A stretch of DNA of 64,000 bases, taken from assembly GCF_012271785.1 (NCBI RefSeq), contig NZ_JAAWVT010000007.1, positions 1 to 64,000 on the forward strand, written 5' to 3'. Origin of the DNA: Paeniglutamicibacter terrestris. Lineage in GTDB: Bacteria; Actinomycetota; Actinomycetes; Actinomycetales; Micrococcaceae. The notes under the pieces were generated by a model. It did not search any database. It was not told where the DNA came from and worked only from the letters and a program-made list of their open reading frames with translations. Shown in pieces: positions 9,059-17,248 of the stretch (position 1 is the first letter of the stretch; each line of letters begins with the position of its first letter). The translations under genes and the position numbers were made by a program.

Positions 9059-9085
9059 ATGGTTTCCTAAAATTCGCTAACTAGG

Positions 9086-9113
9086 TTTATAGTCAATACT
9101 AATTGATCATCAA
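9086..9113 (-). promoter_or_regulatory. promoter and MarR operator of the fadD-like operon
   Basis: On the minus strand TTGATG (9108-9113) and TATAAA (9086-9091) are separated by 16 bases. The -35 box lies inside TTGAT-C-ATCAA (9103-9113), a perfect 5-bp inverted repeat. This suits autorepression by the adjacent MarR protein. Confidence 0.5.
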
Positions 9114-9200
9114 ACACAATTGAACAAGCTGGCCTGCAGGAAAGAACCGTCGCGGAAGCCCGTGCCGGTATCTGGACTGCATGCCTGAAGGGAACGCCAG

Positions 9201-10121
9201 ATGAAGGACAAAAAGCTTAGGACGCTCATCGCCCTACCCGTGGTGGTGCTTGTCGGCGCCCTGCTTGCACTTGCCGGCAGTGACGGTGGTGCATTAATGG
9301 GACCAATTCCCGTCTTCACTCTTGCCGTTGCCGCGGCCTTTCTGATCCAATGGATCGCCTTCATTCCGTCGTTCCTGAATCAAACGGAAAAATACTACGA
9401 CCTAACCGGCACCCTGACCTATACGGCAATCACTTTGCTGGTTCTCTTTGCCGTTCCCGAGATTCATGGCAGGTCTCTGCTGCTCGCATTCATGGTCCTG
9501 GCGTGGACTCTAAGGCTGGGAAGCTTTTTGTTCCGGCGCATCAGCAGAGCAGGCAAGGATGATCGTTTCGACGAGATTAAGCCGTCCTTTGTCAGGTTCT
9601 TAGGTGTCTGGACCATTCAGGGACTCTGGGTTACCTTCACGGCTGCCGCCGCCTGGGTCGCGATGACGTCAAATAACCCTGGTGCTCTGGATGGTTTCGC
9701 ACTCGTCGGATTCATCATTTGGGGCGTGGGTTTCAGTTTGGAAATAGTAGCCGATCAGCAGAAGGCACGTTTCAACCGCGAGCCCTCCAACAAGGGACAA
9801 TTTATCGCCACAGGCCTATGGTCCAAGTCGCGCCACCCAAACTACTTCGGTGAGATTCTGCTGTGGGTCGGCGTCGCCATCGTTGCCTTGCCCGCATTGC
9901 AAGGATGGCAGTGGGTCGTGGTGATTTCACCGGTGTTCGTTGCCCTGTTGCTCATCAAGATTAGTGGTATTCCACTCTTGGAAAAGAAGGCCGATTCGAA
10001 ATGGGGCGGCCAGGTTGATTACGAGGCTTACAAAGAAAACACCCCCGTGTTGATCCCCAAAATTCTAGTTGGGACACGAAATTCGAGGATGGTTCCCAAC
10101 CGAAAAAGGAACATGCCGTGA
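9201..10121 (+). CDS. DUF1295 membrane protein (steroid 5-alpha-reductase-like)
   Basis: 306-aa multi-pass membrane protein. The C-terminal part carries the isoprenylcysteine methyltransferase/5-alpha-reductase hallmark: GLWSKSRHPNYFGEI followed by hydrophobic helices and PLLEKKADSKWG. Family members reduce or methylate lipid substrates with NADPH or SAM at the membrane; the exact reaction is not evident. It is divergent from the MarR operon, and its stop overlaps the next start (GTGA), coupling it to a FAD oxidoreductase. Together the two suggest modification of a polyprenoid or sterol-like lipid (inference). Confidence 0.9.
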   Translation: MKDKKLRTLIALPVVVLVGALLALAGSDGGALMGPIPVFTLAVAAAFLIQWIAFIPSFLNQTEKYYDLTGTLTYTAITLLVLFAVPEIHGRSLLLAFMVLAWTLRLGSFLFRRISRAGKDDRFDEIKPSFVRFLGVWTIQGLWVTFTAAAAWVAMTSNNPGALDGFALVGFIIWGVGFSLEIVADQQKARFNREPSNKGQFIATGLWSKSRHPNYFGEILLWVGVAIVALPALQGWQWVVVISPVFVALLLIKISGIPLLEKKADSKWGGQVDYEAYKENTPVLIPKILVGTRNSRMVPNRKRNMP

Positions 10122-11749
10122 AAGTCATTGTTATTGGCGCTGGAATAGCTGGACTCCGCGCCGCAGGATTGGCCTCCGAACAAGGGCACGATGTCACGGT
10201 CCTGGAAACTTCACAGAGAGTCGGTGGCCGCGTCGATACCGAACTGGTTGACGGATTCCGGTGCGACAGGGGGTTTCAACTTATAAATCCCGGCTACCCG
10301 GATGCCCGGCGAGCCCTTAACCTTCAGGACTTGGACCTCCATGCGTCAGGACGCGGTGTCGCGGTTCGGCATGAGTCTGGTGTTCAGATCTTAGCGGACC
10401 CTTTCAGGCACCCTTCGTACCTCAAAGGGCTGTTCAGCGGCACGTTGAAACTAGCCGACCTTCCTGCAGTACTTCGGTGGAACCGCATTGCACGCGTCGA
10501 ATCGATGACACTGCACCAAGCCATCGAAGACGCTGGTTTCTCTGCGCCCTTACGCAAGGTCATCGAGAGATTCTTATCGGGCGTGGTGGCAGATTCGGAT
10601 CTTAAAACCGCGGCCCCCTCCGCTCGAACATTGGCCTGGTATTTCGCCAAGGGGATCCCGTCATTGCCGGCGCAAGGGATGTCGGCCGTGGCACATCAGC
10701 TGGCCGAACCTCTGATGGAAAACATCCGATTCTCCATGACTGCGCAATCTCTCACGATCCACAACGGCCAAGTGACAGTGGTCTGTACCTCGGGCGAAGA
10801 GCTGAAAGCGGATCGGGTGGTGGTGGCCACAGGTCCCCGGGCCAGCGCCCGGCTCACTGAGCAGCCTGAGCCGACCATGAATTCCTTGACCACGTGGTGG
10901 TTCGATGCACCTCGTCGACCCAGTAAGTTGCCATTTCTCTACCTTGATGTCCGAGAGGGTTCCAAGCTGAGTCATACTTCAGTGATCTCCAATGTGTGCC
11001 CGTCGTACGCACCTGCCGGACGTCATCTCGTACAAGCCACTGTTGTCGGTGCGCATGACTTAACTGACAGCGAAGCCATGGCCCAATCGGCCAGCATCAT
11101 GGGGGTTCAGGATCCCGACTGGAAATTGCTCGTGCGCCACGAAGTTCTCGATGCATTGCCCTCTATAGAGCCCGGGCATCGTCCGCTGACTAGCAGGATC
11201 CCTGGCGTGATCATAGCTGGCGACACTTCAGAAGCATCCATTCAAGGCGCATTGGCCAGCGGAGTTACCGCCGCACACGCACTTCCCAATACCCGAGTAT
11301 CCATCAATGCGCGTGATTCCTTCAACGATACGTTCACCCTTCAGATTCGCTGTAAAGGCGACGCCAAGGAGGTATGGGATAAGGTCACCGACTTGGATAG
11401 TCATACGAGAGCCATTCCCCTCACCACGGTGACACCAGCACAAGGGCGGATGACCGATGGCCTGCAATTCGTCGCACTCACGTCCTTCGGGCCAGTAAAA
11501 ATGGCAGACCGCATGTTGGTGCGCCGGGCCGAGGCACCTGCTGGGGAAAACCCGGGACGTCTAAACGTGTCAAAATTCGGTCCAATTGCAGGTGAAGTCG
11601 AGGCCAGTTTCGAGCAGCAAGGTTCAGAAGTCGTCATCGTTTGGCGACAGAGCCTCCGGCCTGCATGGCTGCCACGCTGGCTCAGACCCTTTGGCACCGT
11701 TGTTGCACGAGTAGGTTATGGCGTTGGACTGCGTAAACTACTGACTTGA
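10118..11749 (+). CDS. FAD-dependent amine-oxidase-type oxidoreductase fused to an SRPBCC domain
   Basis: 543 aa, GTG start overlapping the previous stop. Residues 1-390 form an amine oxidase/phytoene-desaturase-like flavoprotein: dinucleotide motif VIGAGIAGLRAAGL (4-17), VGGRVDTE, and a C-terminal FAD motif ending GVIIAGDTSEASIQGALASG. From about residue 394 there is an extra ~150-aa module beginning VSINARDSFNDTFTLQI with the alternating pattern of an SRPBCC (Bet v 1-like) lipid-pocket domain. Such domains usually occur as separate proteins; the fusion suggests that the bound substrate is handed to the flavin site. The substrate is unknown. Confidence 0.85.
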   Translation: MKVIVIGAGIAGLRAAGLASEQGHDVTVLETSQRVGGRVDTELVDGFRCDRGFQLINPGYPDARRALNLQDLDLHASGRGVAVRHESGVQILADPFRHPSYLKGLFSGTLKLADLPAVLRWNRIARVESMTLHQAIEDAGFSAPLRKVIERFLSGVVADSDLKTAAPSARTLAWYFAKGIPSLPAQGMSAVAHQLAEPLMENIRFSMTAQSLTIHNGQVTVVCTSGEELKADRVVVATGPRASARLTEQPEPTMNSLTTWWFDAPRRPSKLPFLYLDVREGSKLSHTSVISNVCPSYAPAGRHLVQATVVGAHDLTDSEAMAQSASIMGVQDPDWKLLVRHEVLDALPSIEPGHRPLTSRIPGVIIAGDTSEASIQGALASGVTAAHALPNTRVSINARDSFNDTFTLQIRCKGDAKEVWDKVTDLDSHTRAIPLTTVTPAQGRMTDGLQFVALTSFGPVKMADRMLVRRAEAPAGENPGRLNVSKFGPIAGEVEASFEQQGSEVVIVWRQSLRPAWLPRWLRPFGTVVARVGYGVGLRKLLT

Positions 11750-12096
11750 GAACTTCTTCGCCGAAGATTGACTGCACGTTAGCCACGGTCCATGTTGCTG
11801 ACCTTGGCACCGTTCGTCATAGTATTTTTTTGATACCGGGTTTGCAGACGATGAGCCATCGGCGGCACCAGAGGATTGTCCCTGGGCAGCTTCGGGCGTT
11901 TAGGCCAGACGTTGCCAGGAACGAATGGAGCCAGCCGAATGAAGGGCCAAAAAAGTCCTCTTCAGCCAAACGCAGCGTCAGCGCCCCACACTAGGTTGCT
12001 GAACGCCGTCGGCCCCCGGCAAGGCGAGACATCAGCCAGACGTCGGTGGGTCAACTCAAAGTATCTCCATAGTTTATGCAAAGGCCCAGAACCACC
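11750..12096. other. intergenic, no gene recognised
   Basis: No convincing frame on either strand. GC is slightly below that of the flanking genes. The promoter of the VanZ gene presumably lies near the 3' end. Confidence 0.4.
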
Positions 12097-12636
12097 ATGT
12101 ACCGCAGCTTTGGCTATCTCATCCCCCTGTTCCTGGTCGGGGTTGTGCTATTGACGGCAGTCATGCTGGTGGTGAATTGGAAGAAGGTCCGGACACGGAA
12201 GATCGACTGGCCGCGGCTATTCCTCGCGTGGTGCATCCTTGCCTGGCTCCTGGGCCTCGGTCTCATCACCCTCATGCCGACTTCCGGGGTGATAGGGGAA
12301 CGTGCTATATCGCTGGTGCCCCTGCAAGAACTCATCCTTCATGGAACGGGGGTCGGCTACTCGGTCCTCAAGGAGGGGGCGGCAAACATCTTCTTGTTCG
12401 CGAGCGGTTCGGTCGCCTTGTCCCTGTATGGGCGGGCATCCGCACTCCAGACCGCGCTCGTGGCCACGGGAATCGCACTGGTGATCGAAGTGCTGCAATA
12501 CGCATTGGCTCTCGGACGCATCAGCAGCATAGACGACGTTTTGTGGGCCTTCACCGGCGGCCTGCTTGGAAGTGCCGTTGGCGTCCTCCTTCGGAAACGC
12601 GCCACGGCGAAGACTAGGTCAGAGGCCCGCCTCTAG
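12097..12636 (+). CDS. VanZ family membrane protein
   Basis: About 179 aa with five hydrophobic segments. The VanZ-type pattern is visible: a first helix, the TLMPTSG loop, NIFLFASGSVALSLYG, then a helix with E in IEVLQYALALGRISSIDDVLWAFTGG. Family members include the teicoplanin-resistance protein VanZ; general function is unknown but envelope-related. The start was placed at MYRSFGYL; an ATG seven codons earlier is also possible. The gene ends inside a strong terminator stem. Confidence 0.85.
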   Translation: MYRSFGYLIPLFLVGVVLLTAVMLVVNWKKVRTRKIDWPRLFLAWCILAWLLGLGLITLMPTSGVIGERAISLVPLQELILHGTGVGYSVLKEGAANIFLFASGSVALSLYGRASALQTALVATGIALVIEVLQYALALGRISSIDDVLWAFTGGLLGSAVGVLLRKRATAKTRSEARL

Positions 12637-12658
12637 GAATCAGCGGCGGGCCTCTGAC
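12618..12658 (+). terminator. rho-independent-type terminator after vanZ
   Basis: GTCAGAGGCCCGCC (12618-12631) pairs perfectly with GGCGGGCCTCTGAC (12645-12658), a 14-bp stem with a 13-nt loop. The left arm overlaps the end of the VanZ coding sequence. The T tract after it is poor. Confidence 0.75.
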
Positions 12659-12850
12659 ATTGTGCGCTTAACCCGGCGTCCGCGGCTCAATTCGTGGTCC
12701 GTTTGCCGAACGCTCTGCGGGACGGTTCGCCGAGCCCGGCGGGGGATCTTCAACGGGTCTGGATGCAGTCGGCTGAGCCCGTCGTTGAGTCCGAGGAGCC
12801 AGTGAGGCCGTGGACGGGAAAGCTGGTGTCGCCCGCGGTACTGCGCGATG

Positions 12851-13207
12851 TTAGTGGTCGCGGTGCTGGGCGATGTTTAGCACTGACCCGTCGGGTGCGC
12901 GGACGAAGAATCGGCGAATTCCCCACGGCTCCGTGGTCAGGGGATGAACAACCTCGTAGCCGCGTCGACGGGCCTCAGCGTAGGCATCGTCGACATCATC
13001 GACTTTGACGGTAAGCAGGGGGTTCTCGGACGCCGTCGCATCACGGGATACGAGCTGGATGTGCTCCCCGGAGTTGGGCACGATAAAGCGGGTGACCCAT
13101 TCGAGGCCCAAGTCCTCTGCATCGAGCCCGAGGTAGTCCGCGTAAAAGGCCCTCGCTTCCATTATGTCGGGCACCGTGAGGTCTATCGTCACGCGGATGA
13201 CGTGCAT
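12851..13207 (-). CDS. VOC family protein (glyoxalase/bleomycin-resistance-like)
   Basis: 118-aa single vicinal-oxygen-chelate unit: MHVIRVTIDLTVPDI, FYADYLGLD, ending with WGIRRFFVRAPDGSVLNIAQH, the classic last strand with the metal-ligand Glu position occupied by Asn/Ile. An active metal site is therefore uncertain. The start was placed at the ATG after GGAGAA; the frame extends upstream but with non-protein-like sequence. Possible roles are resistance or glyoxalase-type. It is isolated between convergent and divergent genes. Confidence 0.82.
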   Translation of the reverse strand: MHVIRVTIDLTVPDIMEARAFYADYLGLDAEDLGLEWVTRFIVPNSGEHIQLVSRDATASENPLLTVKVDDVDDAYAEARRRGYEVVHPLTTEPWGIRRFFVRAPDGSVLNIAQHRDH

Positions 13208-13471
13208 GGGCTTCTCCAGTCGTCGATGTTCCTCAAGCGTCCCGCTCGAACCGATGGATGTCCACCGCCGAGGACTCAACGACAGTCGGGCCAGCCTGTG
13301 GCAGGTGTTTGTGCACGACAAATCCGACAATCGCGGTTATTGCGCGATCCTCTTAAGAGGAGCCTTAACCGGGCAGATATTAGGATCAGGCGTACCTAGG
13401 GCCAGCGAAGTCTGGAAAATAGCACGTAGACTCACGGAGAAGCTCAGTTCTGCTTCGATGGAGGTCACGTA

Positions 13472-13660
13472 ATGCCGAAGATTTACCGCAGTGCTCCGAT
13501 AATCGTCATGGTAGTTGTCTTGATTGTCTTCGCTTTCACTCAGTGGCTTCCACTGCTGTTATTGCTTCCCGCGGGTGCCGCGATGATGCTCGCCGGTAAA
13601 GACGAATTCACGAATAATCTCCACCAGAAATCTCGCGAAAGCGAGCCTCCGTATGAGTAA
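13472..13660 (+). CDS. hypothetical small membrane protein
   Basis: 62 aa with two hydrophobic segments (about 9-24 and 26-41) and a polar tail. GGAGG seven bases before the ATG fixes the start. It belongs to the same class of small stress-region membrane proteins as the gene at 4175. No family recognised. Confidence 0.65.
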   Translation: MPKIYRSAPIIVMVVVLIVFAFTQWLPLLLLLPAGAAMMLAGKDEFTNNLHQKSRESEPPYE

Positions 13661-14066
13661 CCCGGCGATTAGGCGACGTGGCAACGTTTCCCTCAACGCC
13701 CGGAGCTCGCGCTGCGGCTGCATCGCCGTTTGAGGAACCTTTACCGGGACGGTCCGGCCTAGATCAAAGTCACCTCCTCGCTGGCGTTTCCACACTCGCG
13801 TGTTGAGGAAAGGGGCTTCTGCCTTTTTTCACTAGGAGAATCTTGGGCGTCAGTAGTATTTTTGCTGTAAGCGGCAACGAGCAGCAGGTTCGGGCCACGC
13901 CACCTAGATCCCTCAAGGAGCCACCATGGCATCCTAAGTACTCCCACAGTCTAAGAAACGATTCGGACGCCTCATCGAACGCAATGACGGTCGAGATTTT
14001 CCCTTCTACGATGGCGCCCCCATCGACGTTGCAGGTTGGAAGTGGGCTCTCATTATTCTTGCCTGT

Positions 14067-14702
14067 GTGGCTGGAATCGGGACACTCATGTTCTACCCAT
14101 CACACAATGACCTCCAAGCGCTGGTCCCGCGGATTCTGTTCCTCGCAATTCCCCTGACGGTGTTCATCGGCTTTACCGGCAAGTACTGGAAAACGCTCTT
14201 CAAGAAGCCAAGCGCCATGGACTACCTGAGCATGCTCGGCTTCTGGATTTTGAACTTCGCTGTTTCGGCAGCAGTCGGCGTCATCGTTATGACTGTCTTC
14301 GGAGCGAATGCAAATCCCTCAACCAACGGTCTTCTCGAGGGCGGTCCTGTCCAAATCATTGCGTTCTACGTAGGAACAGGCATCCAGCTCCTTGGCGAGG
14401 AAATGTTCACGATCCTGCCGTTCCTGGGGATCATGTACCTGCTGTACACCAAGGCCAAGCTCTCCAGAAACACGTCCGTTATTCTGGCGTGGCTGATTAC
14501 CGCGGTAGCATTCGGCGCCGTCCATTTGCCCACCTATGGTTGGAACTTCGCTCAAGCGTTCCTAGTGATCGGTGTTGCTCGGCTGATACTGACGCTGGCA
14601 TTCATGAGGAGCAAAAACATCCTCGTTTCGTATGGGGCTCACGTCTTGAACGATTGGGTGATTTTCACGTTTGCATTGGTTGGGGCTGCCGCGGCAGCCT
14701 AG
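14067..14702 (+). CDS. CPBP family intramembrane metalloprotease, 5' end interrupted by TAA
   Basis: The frame from GTG 14067 gives 211 aa with about six helices and the CPBP/Abi motifs: Glu111-Glu112 in LLGEEMF, His153 in AVHLPTYGW and a His in YGAHVLNDW. CPBP proteins are CAAX-processing or bacteriocin-immunity-type membrane proteases. The natural start appears to be ATG 13926, behind AAGGAG, but its fourth codon is TAA (13935-13937). The stretch from there to 14067 is protein-like in frame (RNDGRDFPFYDGAPIDVAGW) and has no alternative start codon. The gene is probably inactive, or the TAA is a sequencing error. Confidence 0.75.
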   Translation: MAGIGTLMFYPSHNDLQALVPRILFLAIPLTVFIGFTGKYWKTLFKKPSAMDYLSMLGFWILNFAVSAAVGVIVMTVFGANANPSTNGLLEGGPVQIIAFYVGTGIQLLGEEMFTILPFLGIMYLLYTKAKLSRNTSVILAWLITAVAFGAVHLPTYGWNFAQAFLVIGVARLILTLAFMRSKNILVSYGAHVLNDWVIFTFALVGAAAAA

Positions 14703-15732
14703 CTGTGAATCTGAGGGTTCCTGCGTGGGCAGCTGATCGTGAACTTTTGCTGCCAGTCTGAACTCATTCTTCATGGCGCTTGGCCATGGTGTCCTTGCCG
14801 GGCGCCTTGCATGGTCGCCAATTGAGAGTTGAGGCGAGAAATTCGAGCCCTCGATACCTGCAAATCGCCGGAACCTAGCAGGACCACTACGACTATCGAG
14901 TTCATCTAAAGGAAGTAGTGAGCTTGGCCTGACCGCAATCATTCTCCGAATCAGTCGGGCGGGCCACCACAAAACCGTAGCAATGAAGGCCTTGAGTACA
15001 CCTACTCTTCATATATTCGCGCTACTGATTTTTCATCCCTTAAGTCGGTGATCTAACGGCACTCGCCCGTCTACGACAATTAATTAATGGACTTTCTGGA
15101 TTCATAGGAAAGTCGACCGTCCCGGAGACATTATGCGGAGGAATGTGCGCTGACGGAGCATCAAACAGAACGCTATGTGGGCAGCAGACCGTAATCGGGC
15201 CGTGCGCAGAACTGCCCCGGGTCAAAGAGGGTTTCTGCGTCGGACCGAAAGATTGACTTTCGCCGTCCCGGGCCCGTCAACGTGGAGGGTCGAGTTCCGT
15301 GGCGCTTTCCTGCGCTTGCGTCCTGGCACGGTTCAGGCGGATTTCATTGTTGAATGGACGGGGGCGACGTCCAGCAGGGAAGCGCTGGTCAACCAATGCT
15401 CCGCCCACGAAGCACTTCCGCGATAAAGCCCGAGGTCAAATGTCCACGGTATGTGTCCAAGAGCGAGGTCTAGCGGCGGGAGCTTTTCGTGCGGAGAGGT
15501 CGCAGAGACCTTGTATGCAAAGCACAACGGGGTCGGGGAATAACGTGGTCTGGACTCAGGTTTGGGACTAAACGTTGCTTGCTCCTGCCTGCGAGGTTGT
15601 GGCGGGCCGTTCTACGATATTGGCGCCTGCGGGTGCTAGGTTCAGTTTTCGCGACGAGTTTTCGCTCTCGAACCCCTTGGACAAAGCCCCTAGGGCATCC
15701 GAGTTCACGGCCGATGAAAGCGCGTCTTTCCA
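14703..15732. other. 1-kb region without a supported gene
   Basis: Several short frames occur on both strands, but none has a ribosome-binding site plus protein-like composition. The part around 15000-15070 is AT-rich. It may be decayed sequence; no repeat or RNA gene was recognised. Confidence 0.4.
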
Positions 15733-16008
15733 CTAGTGCGACACGGCACGCACGAGGGACTGGATCCGCAGCATGGCTTCATTCTGCCTCAGGCGGAAAC
15801 TGTCGGCTTCTTTAACCAGCGACCTGACATCCCTGTCCTCGGGGTCATCCTCCGGTGTCAGCGGAGTGTTCGAATTTCTGTGAAGGTATGGGTTCACAAC
15901 ACATGAGGGGGAGTGGCGCCAACTGGTGCCGTCATGCAGCATGCCGTAATGACGCATGTGCTCATCCATGTTGTTGACCAGGACGGCGAGGGCAGCGCGG
16001 CAGAACAT
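15733..16008 (-). CDS. hypothetical protein, likely C-terminal half of a frameshifted gene
   Basis: 91 codons from ATG 16008, with protein-like composition (LVNNMDEHMRHYGMLHDG, then an acidic helical tail). The same frame stays open and protein-like upstream to about 16095 without any start codon. The leftward frame just upstream (16085-16330) stops there. A one-base change in the T5/A5 run at 16082-16086 would join the two into one ~195-aa protein. No family recognised. Confidence 0.4.
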   Translation of the reverse strand: MFCRAALAVLVNNMDEHMRHYGMLHDGTSWRHSPSCVVNPYLHRNSNTPLTPEDDPEDRDVRSLVKEADSFRLRQNEAMLRIQSLVRAVSH

Positions 16009-16084
16009 TTCATTGGCGTGCTGTCGGGGGGCTATTCGAAATGCTGGTGAGGCGTCTGGCCGGGGTGGCGTAGTCCGGTTGTTT

Positions 16085-16330
16085 TTAGTCGGCGCTCAGG
16101 AAGGCGTGCTTAGAGCTCATATACGAGCCGCGACGCTTTCCTTCCCTATCGAATCGGTGGGTCAGAAAGATGGATTCGTCCTCTCGGAGAGGGAAGGTCC
16201 ATGAGTCCTGGACTCGGAACTCGGCCCATCGCAGCAGCTTGATCATGGCGAGTTCCCATGCTGAGACATCCCGATTCTCGGAAGTCTTTGGGAACTTGGC
16301 CAAAAGCAGGTATTGGTCGTTGCCTCGCAC
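16085..16330 (-). CDS. hypothetical protein, likely N-terminal half of a frameshifted gene
   Basis: 81 codons from GTG 16330 behind AAGG (spacing about 5), soluble, with a Trp/Arg-rich middle (LLRWAEFRVQDSWTFPLRED). It ends at TAA 16085-16087 inside an A-run. The downstream leftward frame continues in a different phase as if it were the same protein. Read as one locus, this is a broken ~195-aa gene of unknown function. Confidence 0.35.
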   Translation of the reverse strand: MRGNDQYLLLAKFPKTSENRDVSAWELAMIKLLRWAEFRVQDSWTFPLREDESIFLTHRFDREGKRRGSYMSSKHAFLSAD

Positions 16331-16542
16331 TCGCGCCTTGGGCTGCGCCCTTGGCGCCGCGCTCGGCTTCTGTTATCCCATTAGCGGTGAAAAGCAGGTT
16401 TTTGAGGCGTAGATGTTTGAAGATCCCATTTCGGGGAATTGTAGTAGTTGAGGCTCGCGGCGCCCCTGCCGCGTAGCCCGTGAACAGAACCAGGTGAGGG
16501 TCTTTGGGCCCTATCCACTTTAGTTCCTTGAAGGAGACAACC

Positions 16543-16728
16543 ATGAGTGCCGCAGATAAGTTTGAGAACAAGGCCGAAGAACTCAAGGGCAAGGCCAAGG
16601 AGCACATCGGTGCAGCGACAAACGATCGCGATCTTGAAGCAGACGGCCAGGCCGACCAGGCCAAGGCCGGCATCAAGCAGGCCGGCGAGCACGCTAAAGA
16701 TGCTGCCAAAGACATCACCGGTCACTGA
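16543..16728 (+). CDS. CsbD family stress protein
   Basis: 61-aa, Lys/Glu/Ala-rich, fully helical protein. It begins MSAADKFENKAEELKGKAKE, with the CsbD repeat pattern and a GQADQAKAGIKQAGEHAKDAAKD tail. CsbD proteins accumulate under general stress (sigma-B regulon in Bacillus); their molecular role is unknown. AAGGAG six bases upstream selects this ATG over an in-frame start 13 codons earlier. Confidence 0.92.
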   Translation: MSAADKFENKAEELKGKAKEHIGAATNDRDLEADGQADQAKAGIKQAGEHAKDAAKDITGH

Positions 16729-16810
16729 TCCCCGCGGGGACACTTGGGCGGGCCAGAATTCGGCTCGCCCCCACTCGCCCTGAGAAGGCGAACAATAAAG
16801 GAGTTAGTTC

Positions 16811-17071
16811 ATGAGTTTTATCGCGTTCCTGATACTGGGACTCATCGTCGGTGCAATTGCAAAAGCCATTTTGCCCGGCCACCAACGTGGTGGCATCCTG
16901 ATCACCATGCTTCTGGGAGTCGTAGGCGCCCTGCTTGGCGGATGGATCGGTGGGGCGATCTTCGGCGTCGGGCTTGAGAACTTCTGGAGCTTGCAGACAT
17001 GGCTCGTTGCCATCGTAGGGTCCCTCGTTGTCCTCGGCATTTACGGCGCCGTCGTTCGCCGCCGCGCCTAA
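16811..17071 (+). CDS. GlsB/YeaQ/YmgE family stress membrane protein (copy 2)
   Basis: 86-aa, three-helix membrane protein, paralogous to the one at 1006-1266: FLILGLIVGAIAKAILPG, then a Gly-rich core LLGVVGALLGGWIGGAIFG and a C-terminal helix ending VRRRA. An AAAGGAG site precedes the ATG. It is downstream of CsbD in the same direction with 82 bases between, and probably in the same stress regulon. Confidence 0.92.
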   Translation: MSFIAFLILGLIVGAIAKAILPGHQRGGILITMLLGVVGALLGGWIGGAIFGVGLENFWSLQTWLVAIVGSLVVLGIYGAVVRRRA

Positions 17072-17179
17072 AAAAGCCGATGGGCAGGGGACTGCAGCCA
17101 GCACTGCAGTAAACGAAGAAAGTCACAATGAACTCTCTTGACCTGCATCTGCGCCCCCACCCAGGCAATAGTGAAACAC

Positions 17180-17223
17180 GTTCCCCGGCCCATGTCCTCT
17201 GCAAAGGACGCGGGCCGGGGAAC
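17180..17223. terminator. long bidirectional hairpin between convergent genes
   Basis: GTTCCCCGGCCC (17180-17191) pairs with GGGCCGGGGAAC (17212-17223). Inside, GTCCT pairs with AGGAC, giving a 17-bp interrupted stem with a 6-nt loop. It lies between the rightward GlsB gene and the leftward sigma factor, so it can end both transcripts. Confidence 0.7.
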
Positions 17224-17248
17224 AACAATTTGTACCCAGCGTGGTCAC

